Shown: positions 52,365 to 60,833, numbered from the stretch's first letter. The stretch: DNA of 64,000 bases from Alphaproteobacteria bacterium US3C007 (GCA_034423775.1 CP139918.1:3224001-3288000), one strand, 5' to 3'. Translations and numbers: made by a program. The notes: generated by a model not told the origin, from the sequence alone.

Positions 52365-52896
52365 ATGGAGGTGAATATACTTATTCCTCAGGTTCACCGT
52401 TAAACAAGCTATTTCTAATGACCTTTTTTTCAAAACGGAATAAACCATATCACCTCTCAAAAACACTTGGTCTCCCTAGAATAACTTTCGAAATATAAAA
52501 TAAAAATGTAAAGATCCTGTCTCTAGCCAAAAAAACTGGCATCCAGCTTCTTACGTTAAAAGACACTCGAAAAGGCCATCTGGCCCAGCTTTGCTTGATT
52601 GAGACCCTTTATAACATGGATTTAAATTTCGGCCGTATCCTTAACTTTCTGAGAAAACGCTATTTACCTACCCAAACTGAACTTCGATAAAACCAAAAAA
52701 CATCAAGTTCATACGCGGCACATTTCAAAAAGATGGACATCCAGCCGCCGAAACCAATGCCTCGTCCAAAGTCTTTCAACGCGCCTCACAGGACGTAAAA
52801 TACCGAACAAGGCGGGTAGAAAATATTTCTATAATTGTTTGATTTTCAAGATCGTTAATCAGCGATCTATAGAATATTTTCGCTTTTAAATTACTG
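52365..52896. other. AT-rich intergenic region between glmS and the MOSC gene
   Basis: About 530 bases without a credible ORF. Near the glmS stop lies a spaced inverted repeat GGTGAA (52370-52375)/TTCACC (52393-52398) with no T run. A larger inverted repeat occupies 52819-52881 and is listed separately. The rest shows nothing I can assign. Confidence 0.6.
52819..52881. repeat. Nested inverted repeat near the MOSC gene end
   Basis: GAAAATATTTCTATA (52819-52833) pairs with TATAGAATATTTTC (52868-52881), 14 pairs with one bulged base. Inside it a second, perfect hairpin AGATCG/CGATCT (52849-52854, 52863-52868) shares one end base. It lies 16 bases beyond the end of the convergent-facing MOSC gene. 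A transcript end, a small RNA or a remnant of a miniature element would all fit. Confidence 0.6.
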
Positions 52897-53478
52897 TTAG
52901 TTTGGCTGCCAATTGCGTTGTGTCGGAACAAATAAACTCACCGTGTCACCGATTGAAAGCATGCCCGGTCGTTCGACCCAAGCGGTGATCCCCCGCCGCC
53001 CTTTGGCTGCGCTTTTAAACGCTTTGCCATGACCTGGGCGATCAGTTTCAATTTCTTTGGCCGGCCAATTGCAAGGCGCGTTTTCTAAGTCAACAGTAAA
53101 GGTGGTGCCGGCTTGCGTTTGCAGCCGTGAACCGGGTGGAATATGCGTGAAATCAGGGAGCCCGGCGATAACGATCGATGCCCCAAGCCAGCTTGGATCA
53201 AGCTGCGTTACGCCAATACGCGCTGCAATTTCGGCATTTTCCTCTGCGGACAAGATTGAGAGCTGACGCGTATTTCGAATTTCGGTACCTTTTGGGTAAA
53301 GCATCGTCACGCGCACGCAAGATGGGCGCGTTGCGCCAGAATGCGCTTCCCCAATGATACCCTCAAAGCTGGCTTCAGCGCTTGTAAGGGATTCAGACCT
53401 GATATTATTTTCTGGCGTAGAAACCCGCCCTAACCAAGCGATAGTGCCTTTAAAATCGGTTTTAACAAGACAAGACAT
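52897..53478 (-). CDS. MOSC domain-containing protein
   Basis: 193-residue protein of the MOSC family (molybdenum cofactor sulfurase C-terminal-like). The conserved cysteine is in DLENAPCNWPAKEIE (about residue 137), with the preceding GSRLQTQAGTTF strand and the basic KAFKSAAKGRRGITAWV region. MOSC proteins bind molybdenum cofactor or carry sulfur and some reduce N-hydroxylated compounds; no substrate can be named. It follows the sirtuin gene on the same strand after about 70 bases. Confidence 0.85.
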   Translation of the reverse strand: MSCLVKTDFKGTIAWLGRVSTPENNIRSESLTSAEASFEGIIGEAHSGATRPSCVRVTMLYPKGTEIRNTRQLSILSAEENAEIAARIGVTQLDPSWLGASIVIAGLPDFTHIPPGSRLQTQAGTTFTVDLENAPCNWPAKEIETDRPGHGKAFKSAAKGRRGITAWVERPGMLSIGDTVSLFVPTQRNWQPN

Positions 53479-53550
53479 GCAAAGTCCTTTCTGTCACATA
53501 TGACACTGCAAAATGGGATAGCGATTTTTACGCTGGCTTCTTTAAACGAA

Positions 53551-54297
53551 TTATTCCCTTGAAACATAAGTTTGGGCCGTCATTTGGTGATACGTGATGC
53601 CCTTTAATCCAAGATCAACGGGTTCAGGATCAACCACTTCAATTTTGGCGCCAGAGGCCAACGCATAGCGGAGCGCGATATTGGTAATATTCACGCTGAA
53701 TGAAGTTCCCATAAAAACAAAATGCTCCGCCTCACGCATCCAGCTTTCCGCCAGAGACATGCGGTACAGCTCTGTATAATATTCATCGAATAATAGTACG
53801 AAAGGCTTCAAAGAATGCTCTACTGCTGGGGCCAGGGTGGTTTTGGAAATTTTAAAGGCCTCTAATAACGCGGCTTTAACCTCGGCATCGTTTTCAAGGT
53901 TAGAACAGGTTGCGACAACCTTTTCCCAAGGCGCATCAATCAGATCTACCTCATCGCCTTGAGCATGCAACACCGTTACCTTATCCAACCGACCATGGAT
54001 CGGAATATAATCAGCATTGCCCGCCTTCCCGTCTAATCCATCAATGTTTTGGGTGATAAGTTTCTTGCCAGCCAACCAATCATGCACATTATTCGGCTGA
54101 ATATGCCGATAGGAGGCAAAACGCCGGAAGTACCATAGAAGGAATTCATCTGGATGGGTCAAATACATGGCACGAGTGGCCATTTCTTGAGGTGTATAAT
54201 TCACGCTCCCGATTGTCCAAAAACCATCTTTGCCTCTGAAGGTTGGAATGCCACTTTCCGCACTGACGCCGGCGCCGGTGATGTATAATATGGACAT
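53551..54297 (-). CDS. Sir2-family NAD-dependent deacylase-like protein without zinc cysteines
   Basis: Sirtuin of 248 residues. NAD-binding motif ITGAGVSAESGIPTFRGKDG at the N-terminus, TQNIDGLDGKAG with the Asn/Asp pair, the catalytic His in PIHGRLDKV and the late MGTSFSVNITNIALR motif are all visible. The four zinc cysteines that normally follow the catalytic His are missing: only one cysteine is present in the whole protein (VVATCSN). Some sirtuin-related proteins lack zinc and act in other ways, so deacylation is not assured. It lies in the same direction as, and about 190 bases after, the Ehu-type ATPase gene. Confidence 0.82.
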   Translation of the reverse strand: MSILYITGAGVSAESGIPTFRGKDGFWTIGSVNYTPQEMATRAMYLTHPDEFLLWYFRRFASYRHIQPNNVHDWLAGKKLITQNIDGLDGKAGNADYIPIHGRLDKVTVLHAQGDEVDLIDAPWEKVVATCSNLENDAEVKAALLEAFKISKTTLAPAVEHSLKPFVLLFDEYYTELYRMSLAESWMREAEHFVFMGTSFSVNITNIALRYALASGAKIEVVDPEPVDLGLKGITYHQMTAQTYVSRE

Positions 54298-54486
54298 TTT
54301 TTTTCCTTCTAGTGGTTCAGAAATTACGCCGCGTTGTAAAGCTTATGTTTATCTACAAAACAACTTTACATAGATAAGACTTTATCAACCGCAATGTTTT
54401 TCTGCCCTTATTTAAGCATTAACAGTCCCATCTTTCTTAGCTTCAAACCTAAAATTCAACACCGCGCCCGCAACAGGCTCTCCCCC

Positions 54487-55272
54487 TTAATTGGCATCCA
54501 AAACGGCGTGAAGAAACTGTTTCGTTCTTTCATTTTTAGGATTGTCCAATAGCTCTTTTGGGGGGCCCTGTTCCAAAATCTTTCCTTCCGTGAAAAAACA
54601 AACACGATCCGATATTTCTCTGGCAAACCCCATTTGATGCGTGACCATGATCATTGTCAGATCATATTCCTTATTCAGCGACCGGATAACATTCAAAACC
54701 TCTCCCACCACTTCTGGATCCAGAGCAGATGTGATTTCATCCAAAAGCATGAGCTTTGGACGCATCGCAAGCGCCCGTGCTATCGCCACCCTTTGCTGTT
54801 GACCGCCGGATAAACGGCTTGGGTGCTGGTCTTTCTTACTGCTCAAGCCGACCAATTCGAGTAATTCAAGCGCCCGTTCTTCGGCAGCCTCTTTATTCAT
54901 GCCAAGGACTTGCATTGGCGCTTCGATACAATTTTGTAGCGCCGTCATATGCGGGAACAAATTAAACTGTTGAAAGACCATCCCGATTTTGGAGCGACGT
55001 TGCCTAAGATGCTTTTCATCCGCTTCAATGATCGAGCCGTTAGAAGCCATATGGGTAAGCGGCGCGCCATCAAAATGAATTACACCACCATCGATTTTCT
55101 CTAACGTCATCAGCACTCTGAGCACGGTTGTTTTCCCTGAGCCAGACGGACCAATGATTGATATCATTTCATTTTTTTTAATCTCTAAGTTCAGTTTATC
55201 GAGGACAACAAGGTCACCATACCTTTTTGTCACCTGATCAAACTTAACGATACAATCATCTTTTTCTGCCAT
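54487..55272 (-). CDS. ehuA: Amino-acid/ectoine-type ABC transporter ATP-binding protein
   Basis: ATPase of the polar amino-acid transporter family. Walker A GPSGSGKTT (about residues 41-49), Q-loop MVFQQFNLFPHM, signature LSGGQQQR, Walker B LMLLDEITSALDPE and the switch His MVTHQM are intact. Length 261 suits EhuA-like proteins. It is the last gene of the binding protein-permease-permease-ATPase unit; the gene name follows the binding protein and is tentative. Confidence 0.85.
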   Translation of the reverse strand: MAEKDDCIVKFDQVTKRYGDLVVLDKLNLEIKKNEMISIIGPSGSGKTTVLRVLMTLEKIDGGVIHFDGAPLTHMASNGSIIEADEKHLRQRRSKIGMVFQQFNLFPHMTALQNCIEAPMQVLGMNKEAAEERALELLELVGLSSKKDQHPSRLSGGQQQRVAIARALAMRPKLMLLDEITSALDPEVVGEVLNVIRSLNKEYDLTMIMVTHQMGFAREISDRVCFFTEGKILEQGPPKELLDNPKNERTKQFLHAVLDAN

Positions 55273-55290
55273 ATCTCAACTTTTCTATTA

Positions 55291-55968
55291 CTACCGAGTC
55301 GTTTTGCCTTGAGCTTTGTTCACGCGCTTCTCAAGCCGTCGTACCCACATTGCGGCTGGAATTGATAAGGTCAAAAAGATCAATCCAACCATCGTATAGG
55401 GTTCTAAATATCTATAATTATAACCTCCAACGGCAGTGGCGGCGTGAAACAGCTCGGCCACCCCAATGGTTGACAGCAAGGGTGTATCTTTAAAAATACC
55501 CACGAGATAATTCCCCATGCCAGGAATAGCGATTGGGAATGCTTGCGGCAGTATAATTCTTCTATAGGCATAGACATTAGAGAAATTTAACGCTCGGCAA
55601 GCTTCCCATTGAGCTTTGGGAACGGCTTCTAAAGCCCCCCGGTAAACTTCGCAGAGATACGTTCCAAAATGTAGGCCAATGGTGAGCATCCCGCAGACCC
55701 AAGCCGACAGCGTTATTCCGAATTGAGGCAACACAAAATAAACGAAAAACAATTGTATCAAAAGCGGCGTCGAGCGAATAAACTCGACAATCTCTCTGGT
55801 GATCATATTCAGTATTTTAGATGATGTTTTTTGCCCCAAAAGAAAAACCAAACCCACGAGGACCGCAATCAAATATCCAATACCAGCTGCAAGAATGGTG
55901 TTGCCCGTTGCACGGATAAGCGTTGGCAAAATTTCGTAGGCAAAATCCCATCTGAACCCAATTTCCAT
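55291..55968 (-). CDS. ehuD: Amino-acid/ectoine-type ABC transporter permease (second)
   Basis: Inner-membrane permease of the His/Glu/Gln/Arg superfamily, 225 residues with about five helices. The motif that contacts the ATPase is EACRALNFSNVYAYRRIILP (EAA loop, about residues 121-140). RSTPLLIQLFFVYFVLP near residue 65 is typical of this family. It lies 18 bases before the ATPase gene and 3 bases after the first permease. EhuD is a tentative name from gene order. Confidence 0.83.
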   Translation of the reverse strand: MEIGFRWDFAYEILPTLIRATGNTILAAGIGYLIAVLVGLVFLLGQKTSSKILNMITREIVEFIRSTPLLIQLFFVYFVLPQFGITLSAWVCGMLTIGLHFGTYLCEVYRGALEAVPKAQWEACRALNFSNVYAYRRIILPQAFPIAIPGMGNYLVGIFKDTPLLSTIGVAELFHAATAVGGYNYRYLEPYTMVGLIFLTLSIPAAMWVRRLEKRVNKAQGKTTR

Positions 55969-55971
55969 TGT

Positions 55972-56643
55972 TCAATGATCTCCCTGTCCAACTTTTCTTG
56001 CGGCTACAACTTCTAGCCACCGCAAGAACGGAACAAGTGCAAACCGCGCCATGATATAATAGATCAGCAAGGCTGTTCCGAAGCTTTGAGCTGACAGCCA
56101 TGTGATAGAATTAATTTGTCGGGCCTCAAAAGTTAAATCAACAACGGTAACCAAAGCAACAAGCGCCGTTGCCTTCAACAATTCCACGGTTAAATTCGAA
56201 ATGGGTGGCAGAATTATGGGAAAAATCTGCGGAATAATTATCCTGCTCATGCGTTTCGCAGGTGTAAAGTTAAGCGCATGCGCTGCCTCCCATTGGCCTT
56301 GAGGCACAGCCAGTATTCCGGCTCGGACCACTTCTGCACCATACGCCCCAAAATTGAGCCCCAGCGCAAGCACACCGGCAGAAAATGCCTCTAAAGACAC
56401 GCCAAAGAAGGGTAAGACATAATAGGCCCAAAACAATTGGACCAACAAAGAAGTTCCCCTGAAAAACTCAATATAGACAGTTGCTATTCCCTGAATGGCT
56501 GCATTTTTCGACAGGCGCATCAATCCAAAAATCATGGAGATAATAAGAAAGAGAAAAAAGGAACATGCGAACACTTTCACGGTCGTGACTGTTCCAAATA
56601 ACAGGGTGCCGCCGTGTTCGGACAAGAACTGTAAATAATTCAA
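55972..56643 (-). CDS. ehuC: Amino-acid/ectoine-type ABC transporter permease (first)
   Basis: Permease of the same family, 223 residues, with the FFRGTSLLVQLFWAYYVLP segment and the EAA loop EAAHALNFTPAKRMSRIIIP. With the second permease it would form the heterodimeric channel. It follows the binding-protein gene after about 70 bases containing a hairpin that probably limits read-through. EhuC is tentative. Confidence 0.83.
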   Translation of the reverse strand: MNYLQFLSEHGGTLLFGTVTTVKVFACSFFLFLIISMIFGLMRLSKNAAIQGIATVYIEFFRGTSLLVQLFWAYYVLPFFGVSLEAFSAGVLALGLNFGAYGAEVVRAGILAVPQGQWEAAHALNFTPAKRMSRIIIPQIFPIILPPISNLTVELLKATALVALVTVVDLTFEARQINSITWLSAQSFGTALLIYYIMARFALVPFLRWLEVVAARKVGQGDH

Positions 56644-56667
56644 TGTTCAGCCTTAATGATCTTAAAG

Positions 56668-56692
56668 CAGACGACCCAAAACAGGCCGTCTG
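56668..56692 (-). promoter_or_regulatory. Intercistronic hairpin between binding-protein and permease genes
   Basis: CAGACG and CGTCTG form a 6-base perfect stem; in the minus-strand transcript the inner CC/GG extends it. It sits between the binding-protein stop and the first permease start. Such hairpins commonly stabilise the upstream message so that binding protein exceeds permease; here that is inferred. Confidence 0.6.
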
Positions 56693-56712
56693 ATTTTTAC
56701 GTAAAAAAGGGT

Positions 56713-57558
56713 TTATTTGGTTGAGCAAGCCCATTCGGTTGTCATAGAGGCCGGTGGCAATTGCGCACGATCGTACCCATATTGACCGGCGCGTTCCAGC
56801 ATAGTGTCAGGATTTGCCAAAACCTTCGCCAAAGCGGCGTTGAACGCTTGTCTGAATTCCTCATCAGATTTTCTAAAGCCAATTCCAACGACATTTAAAG
56901 TTTCTTTCGGCATAAGTTTAGGGTCAGTCACTTCAAATTGGCCACCGGTTTTTTCTTCATGCTCTTTCGCGCCAAAAAACGTTTGCACCGCAACATCTGC
57001 TCGGCCGGCTTTCATTGCAGCTAAAATGCCCACTTCGCCTTCAACCAAAAGCATTTGGCTGTCTGGCACGCCATATTTCTTTGCCGCTTCAACCGTGTTG
57101 AAGCCCGTGCCTGTAACCAGCTTGGCACCCGTGTCGATGACATCTTGATAGTTGTTGATATTCTTTGGGTTTCCTTTGGGGACCAACATTGCATCACCGA
57201 AAACACCAATAGGATCTGAGAAGTTTATGTTTTCGCATCTACTTTTTAAAATATACATGCCGCCTGTGATCATGTCCGAGCGGTTTGCATTTATCCCAGG
57301 GATCAGACCAGACCATTCAAAAACTTTCGTTTCATGCTCGTCTATACCCATTTCTTCCAATACGGTCAAAGCTATCGCGTTCACAAAACCCAAAGCTTCG
57401 CCATTGTCACCCGCGTAGGCCCAAGGCACCGCTGTTCCGAACCCAAGCCTTAATTTATCTCCATTTGCCAATCGTTCCGTCAATGTTTCTGCCTGAACAG
57501 AAGACACCGTAAATACTGATGCCAAAAGGACCGTCGCTACTTTAAAGAATCGTGTCAT
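56713..57558 (-). CDS. ehuB: Ectoine/hydroxyectoine-type (EhuB-like) substrate-binding protein
   Basis: Periplasmic binding protein of about 281 residues. ATG 57558 gives a signal peptide MTRFFKVATVLLASVFTVSS cleaved after VQA. Family-3 binding-protein segments resemble EhuB: EWSGLIPGINANRSDMITGG, CENINFSDPIGVF, AMLVPKGNPK and MKAGRADVAVQT. A C-terminal cysteine (TTEWACSTK) may pair with the one in KSRCENI, as in EhuB. Ectoine as ligand is an inference; a polar amino acid is the alternative. No ectoine-degradation genes are adjacent. An Lrp/AsnC regulator is divergently encoded. Confidence 0.8.
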   Translation of the reverse strand: MTRFFKVATVLLASVFTVSSVQAETLTERLANGDKLRLGFGTAVPWAYAGDNGEALGFVNAIALTVLEEMGIDEHETKVFEWSGLIPGINANRSDMITGGMYILKSRCENINFSDPIGVFGDAMLVPKGNPKNINNYQDVIDTGAKLVTGTGFNTVEAAKKYGVPDSQMLLVEGEVGILAAMKAGRADVAVQTFFGAKEHEEKTGGQFEVTDPKLMPKETLNVVGIGFRKSDEEFRQAFNAALAKVLANPDTMLERAGQYGYDRAQLPPASMTTEWACSTK

Positions 57559-57715
57559 TGCTTTCCCCATCTGATAATACAATTTGACTTGTACCAAAAA
57601 TAAAACATCGTGCATAGTTTGTTAACATGCAGAGCAAGTAAAACTTAATTTTATGATAGATTAATTGCGACAATGCACAAAATTACGACAAAGTTTATCA
57701 AATAAGAGGATTTTT
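57559..57715. promoter_or_regulatory. Divergent promoter region between the binding-protein and AsnC-type genes
   Basis: 157 AT-rich bases. TGCAT (57611-57615) and ATGCA (57627-57631) flank a GTTAAC palindrome, and a further ATGCA occurs at 57673-57677. Such half-sites could be operators of the AsnC-type protein encoded alongside; this is inference from position. AGAGGA precedes the regulator start. Confidence 0.45.
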
Positions 57716-58195
57716 ATGAAGGAAAATATCACGAGCGCTGATGCGATTATTTTAAATTTACTGCAAAAAGATGCAAAACTTGGCTTAGATGTTCTGGCTT
57801 ATGAAACTGGCTTATCCGTGGCATCGGTTCAAAGGCGTCTAAAGTCTTTGAGAACCAGAAAACTCATCCTTGGGGACGTCGCGATTGTAGATCCGGTAAA
57901 AGTTGGTCTGCCAATGACCTTCATCGTATTGGTTGAGCTGGAGCGGGAACGCATTGATCAAATAGATGCATTTATTCGCCGTGCCCAAGATGAGCCCTTG
58001 GTTCAACAATGTTATTACGTAACCGGTGAAGCTGATTTTTGTTTAATCTGCGTCGCTAAAAGTATGTTTGACTTTGAAGATTTAACAAAACGCCTCTTTT
58101 TTGAAAACTCTAACGTCCGACGTTTCAGAACGTCTGTCGCTATGGGAAACAAAAAAGTAAGCCTCAAAATACCAGTAGAACCCAATATAACTTAA
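57716..58195 (+). CDS. Lrp/AsnC family transcriptional regulator
   Basis: Amino-acid-responsive regulator of about 159 residues. The N-terminal helix-turn-helix spans residues 5-55 (LLQKDAKLGLDVLAYETGLS, VASVQRRLKSLRTRKLI), and a RAM ligand-binding domain follows (VLVELERERIDQIDAFI, YYVTGEADFCLICVA). ATG 57716 with AGAGGA upstream is favoured over the longer frame from 57665. It is divergent from the Ehu-type transporter, which it most likely controls; ectoine and related uptake loci often carry an AsnC-type regulator. Confidence 0.88.
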   Translation: MKENITSADAIILNLLQKDAKLGLDVLAYETGLSVASVQRRLKSLRTRKLILGDVAIVDPVKVGLPMTFIVLVELERERIDQIDAFIRRAQDEPLVQQCYYVTGEADFCLICVAKSMFDFEDLTKRLFFENSNVRRFRTSVAMGNKKVSLKIPVEPNIT

Positions 58196-58566
58196 CATTT
58201 ATGTCGTAATCGCACGTAAGATCTTTTAGGCCTCTCTCTTGAACCATAATATTCTAGAGCAAATTGTTAGATAACAGATTTGAAGCCTTTTATCGCCCCT
58301 ACGGACCGTTGCGCGACTTTCCACCCGTTTGATTTCAAGTGGGAATACCTTGAAAATCAGAGCTGTGTTTGGCAAACAAGCCCAGCTAAAATGGAGCTGA
58401 CACGCATCTGGAACTGACATGATATCCTTTTTTTCCGCTAGGTAAATTGATCGGCTTATGTTGCTGATAGATTTAAGTAACGTAACTTTTAGTGATGCAC
58501 GGCCGGCAATAATGGGTCCAAAGATCAGCCAGCACGCGCCTTGTAAATAAGATTGTGGTGACCAAA
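58196..58566. other. Intergenic region with one doubtful minus-strand ORF
   Basis: About 370 bases. A minus-strand frame from ATG 58420 to 58226 (64 codons, beginning MSVPDACQLHFSWACLPNTA) has AAAGGA upstream at acceptable spacing, but its basic, cysteine-rich composition looks like a chance frame. No hairpin terminator for the upstream regulator gene is seen. Confidence 0.4.
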
Positions 58567-59328
58567 ATGTTGAACATGATCAGGTTGTTGGTATTAAGTG
58601 TTTCTTTTATTGCAGCATGCGCGCATGTAAGCGTGGCTGCCAGCTTTGACTGCAATAATGCACTTGATGAGACTGAGATCGTAATTTGTGATAATCCGCA
58701 GTTATCTGCCTTGGATAACCTTATCGGTGTGTGGTGGAAAACTGATCGACAACCCATAGGTGATACAGAAAACCCAACAGTGGACAGCCAGCGTGAATGG
58801 CTTAAGCGCAGAAACACTTGCGCCAGCGATCAAATTTGCATCTTAGCCTATTACAAATCTCGTATTGAAGAGTTTGGATTTGGAACTGTTGGCATATTTG
58901 ATCACGCGAAGGGAAAACCAGAATTTTTTTTGTACTCTGAACTTTTCTATGCATACCAGTCATCAGGATTTTTATATCGTTTTACAAACGCTGAAAGAAA
59001 GGCAGGTCAAGCCAAACTGGAAAATCCAACAATCATAATCCCTGACCTGCGATATTTGGAAAAAATAAATTCATGCAATAAAAACTCAATTAAAGCAGAA
59101 GTTCTCTTGGTGAAAGCGACATTCAAAGATGTCCTTGGAGTTAACTTATCGAATAATGGGCAAGTTATGAAAGAAATTGGCACCCATGCAAAGTGGGCGG
59201 GACACGGAGATCAAAGTTCGTCAGTGCGTTATCGCCTGATAAATGGCGACTTTATCCCTCATAAAATTTTAATCGATTCTTGTCTCGATAACATCAGCAA
59301 TCAAGTGGAAGCAATATTTGAACAGTAA
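58567..59328 (+). CDS. Secreted protein with LprI-like N-terminal domain
   Basis: Hypothetical exported protein of about 253 residues. Signal peptide MLNMIRLLVLSVSFIAACAH is cleaved near VAA; the next 75 residues (SFDCNNALDETEIVICDNPQ, LSALDNLIGVWW, REWLKRRNTCASDQICILAY) show the paired cysteines and spacing of the LprI/DUF1311 lysozyme-inhibitor-like domain. The C-terminal part (from about 110) is not recognised. ATG 58567 is chosen although GTG 58555 is in frame. A defensive role against lysozyme is known for some LprI proteins only and is not established here. Confidence 0.72.
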   Translation: MLNMIRLLVLSVSFIAACAHVSVAASFDCNNALDETEIVICDNPQLSALDNLIGVWWKTDRQPIGDTENPTVDSQREWLKRRNTCASDQICILAYYKSRIEEFGFGTVGIFDHAKGKPEFFLYSELFYAYQSSGFLYRFTNAERKAGQAKLENPTIIIPDLRYLEKINSCNKNSIKAEVLLVKATFKDVLGVNLSNNGQVMKEIGTHAKWAGHGDQSSSVRYRLINGDFIPHKILIDSCLDNISNQVEAIFEQ

Positions 59329-59900
59329 CCTAACCCAAAAAAATGTGCGCTTTGCCAACCGTCCAAGAAAAGCGGTTTTCTATTTTCATGCATAGTAAGG
59401 AGCTCTAGCAAGAAGGCAGAATGGTAGGCTTTTTAACTAAACCCAGTTTCTTCGCAGAGGCATGAACCGCAATGCCAATCGTTCAAAAAAGAATAAAAAT
59501 AGACAATCATTCAATACTTTACGACTTAAAAGTTGCCAAGAACGTTAAAGCGCACATATAAGTAAGTTTTCTATTATCCCAAATATCAGCTTATATCGCA
59601 ATCTTATGTATGCTTTATAAGCATGAAACGCGCCGCAGTTTGATGGTTTTTAAAGCTGATCTGTCTTGCTTTTTCTCAATGCTACGATATCGCATTTCAA
59701 CACTCGCCACTGGTCCTTTAGCAGAGTTTTAAGAAAACTTTGATATCGTCATCCACGCCGATTATTGGAAAACAATTTTCAAATTCCTGTTTTGAAAACA
59801 TTGGTTTTGTCGGTCAGTGCCGTGTGAATTAACTCGACCAAGACATCAATTTCTGGCGCAGTTCTATCTGTTGCGCTGCACACAGAAGCTATTGAACTGA
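59329..59900. other. AT-rich region with probable coding remnants
   Basis: A weak hairpin AACCG/CGGTT with TTTT (59357-59379) could end the upstream gene. On the minus strand around 59780-59920 one frame reads NWCEAKIISSIASVCSATDR and onward to a TGA, and the adjacent frame then reads MFSKQEFENCFPIIGVDDDI; this looks like a decayed gene but I recognise no family. No intact gene is supported. Confidence 0.4.
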
Positions 59901-60062
59901 TTATCTTTGCTTCGCACCAGTTTTACCTTTGCCGGCCCCCAATTGGCCTTTGCGCTTTGAAGACGACCTATTGGCCTCTTCGCTTTTGAATTTATTTTTT
60001 GCCAAAGACTGCTGCTTATTTTTCAACATTTCAGCCATGCTGATTTTAGGTTTATCTGACAC
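59901..60062 (-). CDS. Lysine-rich small protein (53 residues)
   Basis: Too short for routine ORF lists. GTG 60062 is preceded by AAGGGA at a 7-base distance. The product begins MSDKPKISMAEMLKNKQQSL, has an amphipathic helix-like first half and a basic, Gly/Ser-rich tail (RSSSKRKGQLGAGKGKTGAK), net charge strongly positive. The composition suggests nucleic-acid or ribosome association, but I do not recognise a family. The good ribosome site, the orderly helix-then-basic-tail pattern and the stop placement favour a real gene; the surrounding region is otherwise decayed. Confidence 0.55.
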   Translation of the reverse strand: MSDKPKISMAEMLKNKQQSLAKNKFKSEEANRSSSKRKGQLGAGKGKTGAKQR

Positions 60063-60485
60063 AAGGTTCCCTTTTCAAAAAAAGACCTTAGCAGACCAAG
60101 AGAGAATGACAATAAAGGCACAGAGATCACTTCAAAGATTTTATGTTCAAAAAAATTCAATTCCGTGTTTCGGCACATAAAATTTTGCTTTTAACCGTTG
60201 TTCACATAGTTCTTCGTTGCTTATATGGCGGTGCTATGGCGGTTGTCCTCGTCTGCCCGATCACATCAGAGTAGAGCGATCCTATCTGGGCATTTCAATT
60301 CTTAATAAAAAACGTATTAATATGTACGCTTTAATAATATGTTGTAACACAAGTAAAACAAACATTATCAACAAGTTATCCAACGAAACTTTCATATTTT
60401 AATGACAAATCAATTCGAAGATGTGAGTGTTTAAAGCATGATTAAGCTTTTTATTTAACAAACAAGCAGAGCAATAAGGGGCAGT
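60063..60485. other. AT-rich intergenic region
   Basis: About 420 bases; no ORF I would support. At 60363-60383 there are two DnaA-box-like words (TTATCAACA and TTATCCAAC), neither a strict consensus. A small stem AAAGC/GCTTT lies near 60434-60451. Confidence 0.5.
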
Positions 60486-60833
60486 TTGGAATGTAAAGAT
60501 TTTTCCACAGAAGCTGACGAAGTGATGACACCTAACAATGCAAAAGTTGAAATGGTGAATGTTGGTGGTCAAAGAGTGATGAAAATTTTCGCAAAACCTG
60601 GCTGAAAATGGTTTACAGACATCAAACCTGTGGTCGGTACAGAAAGCTGCCAAGCAAAACATGTCAGCGTTATTGTCGAAGGTTCAATGACATGCAGGCA
60701 TGATGATGGGTCAGAACTGACCTATAATGCAGGAAGTGCTTATTCAATTGAACCAAGCCATGATGCTTGGGTAAATGGAGATACCGCCGCTGTCGCATAC
60801 GAATTTCACGGTTTATGGAGTGGCAAAGGATAA
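60486..60833 (+). pseudogene. Cupin-domain protein gene interrupted by one TGA
   Basis: From a TTG at 60486 (AAGGGG upstream) one frame reads MECKDFSTEADEVMTPNNAK, VEMVNVGGQRVMKIFAKPG, then a TGA at 60603-60605, then KWFTDIKPVVGTESCQAKHV through DDGSELTYNAGSAYSIEPSH to AVAYEFHGLWSGKG and stop. Relatives of this small cupin family usually have PGWKW at that point, so the TGA replaces a TGG Trp codon. No frameshift is involved and the rest of the frame is well kept, suggesting a recent nonsense mutation, a base error, or stop read-through. The part after TGA alone would be a 67-codon frame lacking the first cupin strands. Confidence 0.75.

Noticed and set aside
53551-54297. Sirtuin as part of a phage-defence system
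   Set aside because: It has no partner effector or sensor gene, is of ordinary short length, and neighbours are a transporter and a MOSC protein.
58226-58420. 64-codon minus-strand ORF after the AsnC-type gene
   Set aside because: It has a passable ribosome site but a cysteine- and arginine-rich sequence without helices or motifs; not enough support for a gene.
60363-60383. Two DnaA-box-like words as a possible origin
   Set aside because: Neither matches the strict consensus, there is no cluster of boxes, no dnaA, parAB or gyrB nearby, and the region is simply AT-rich.
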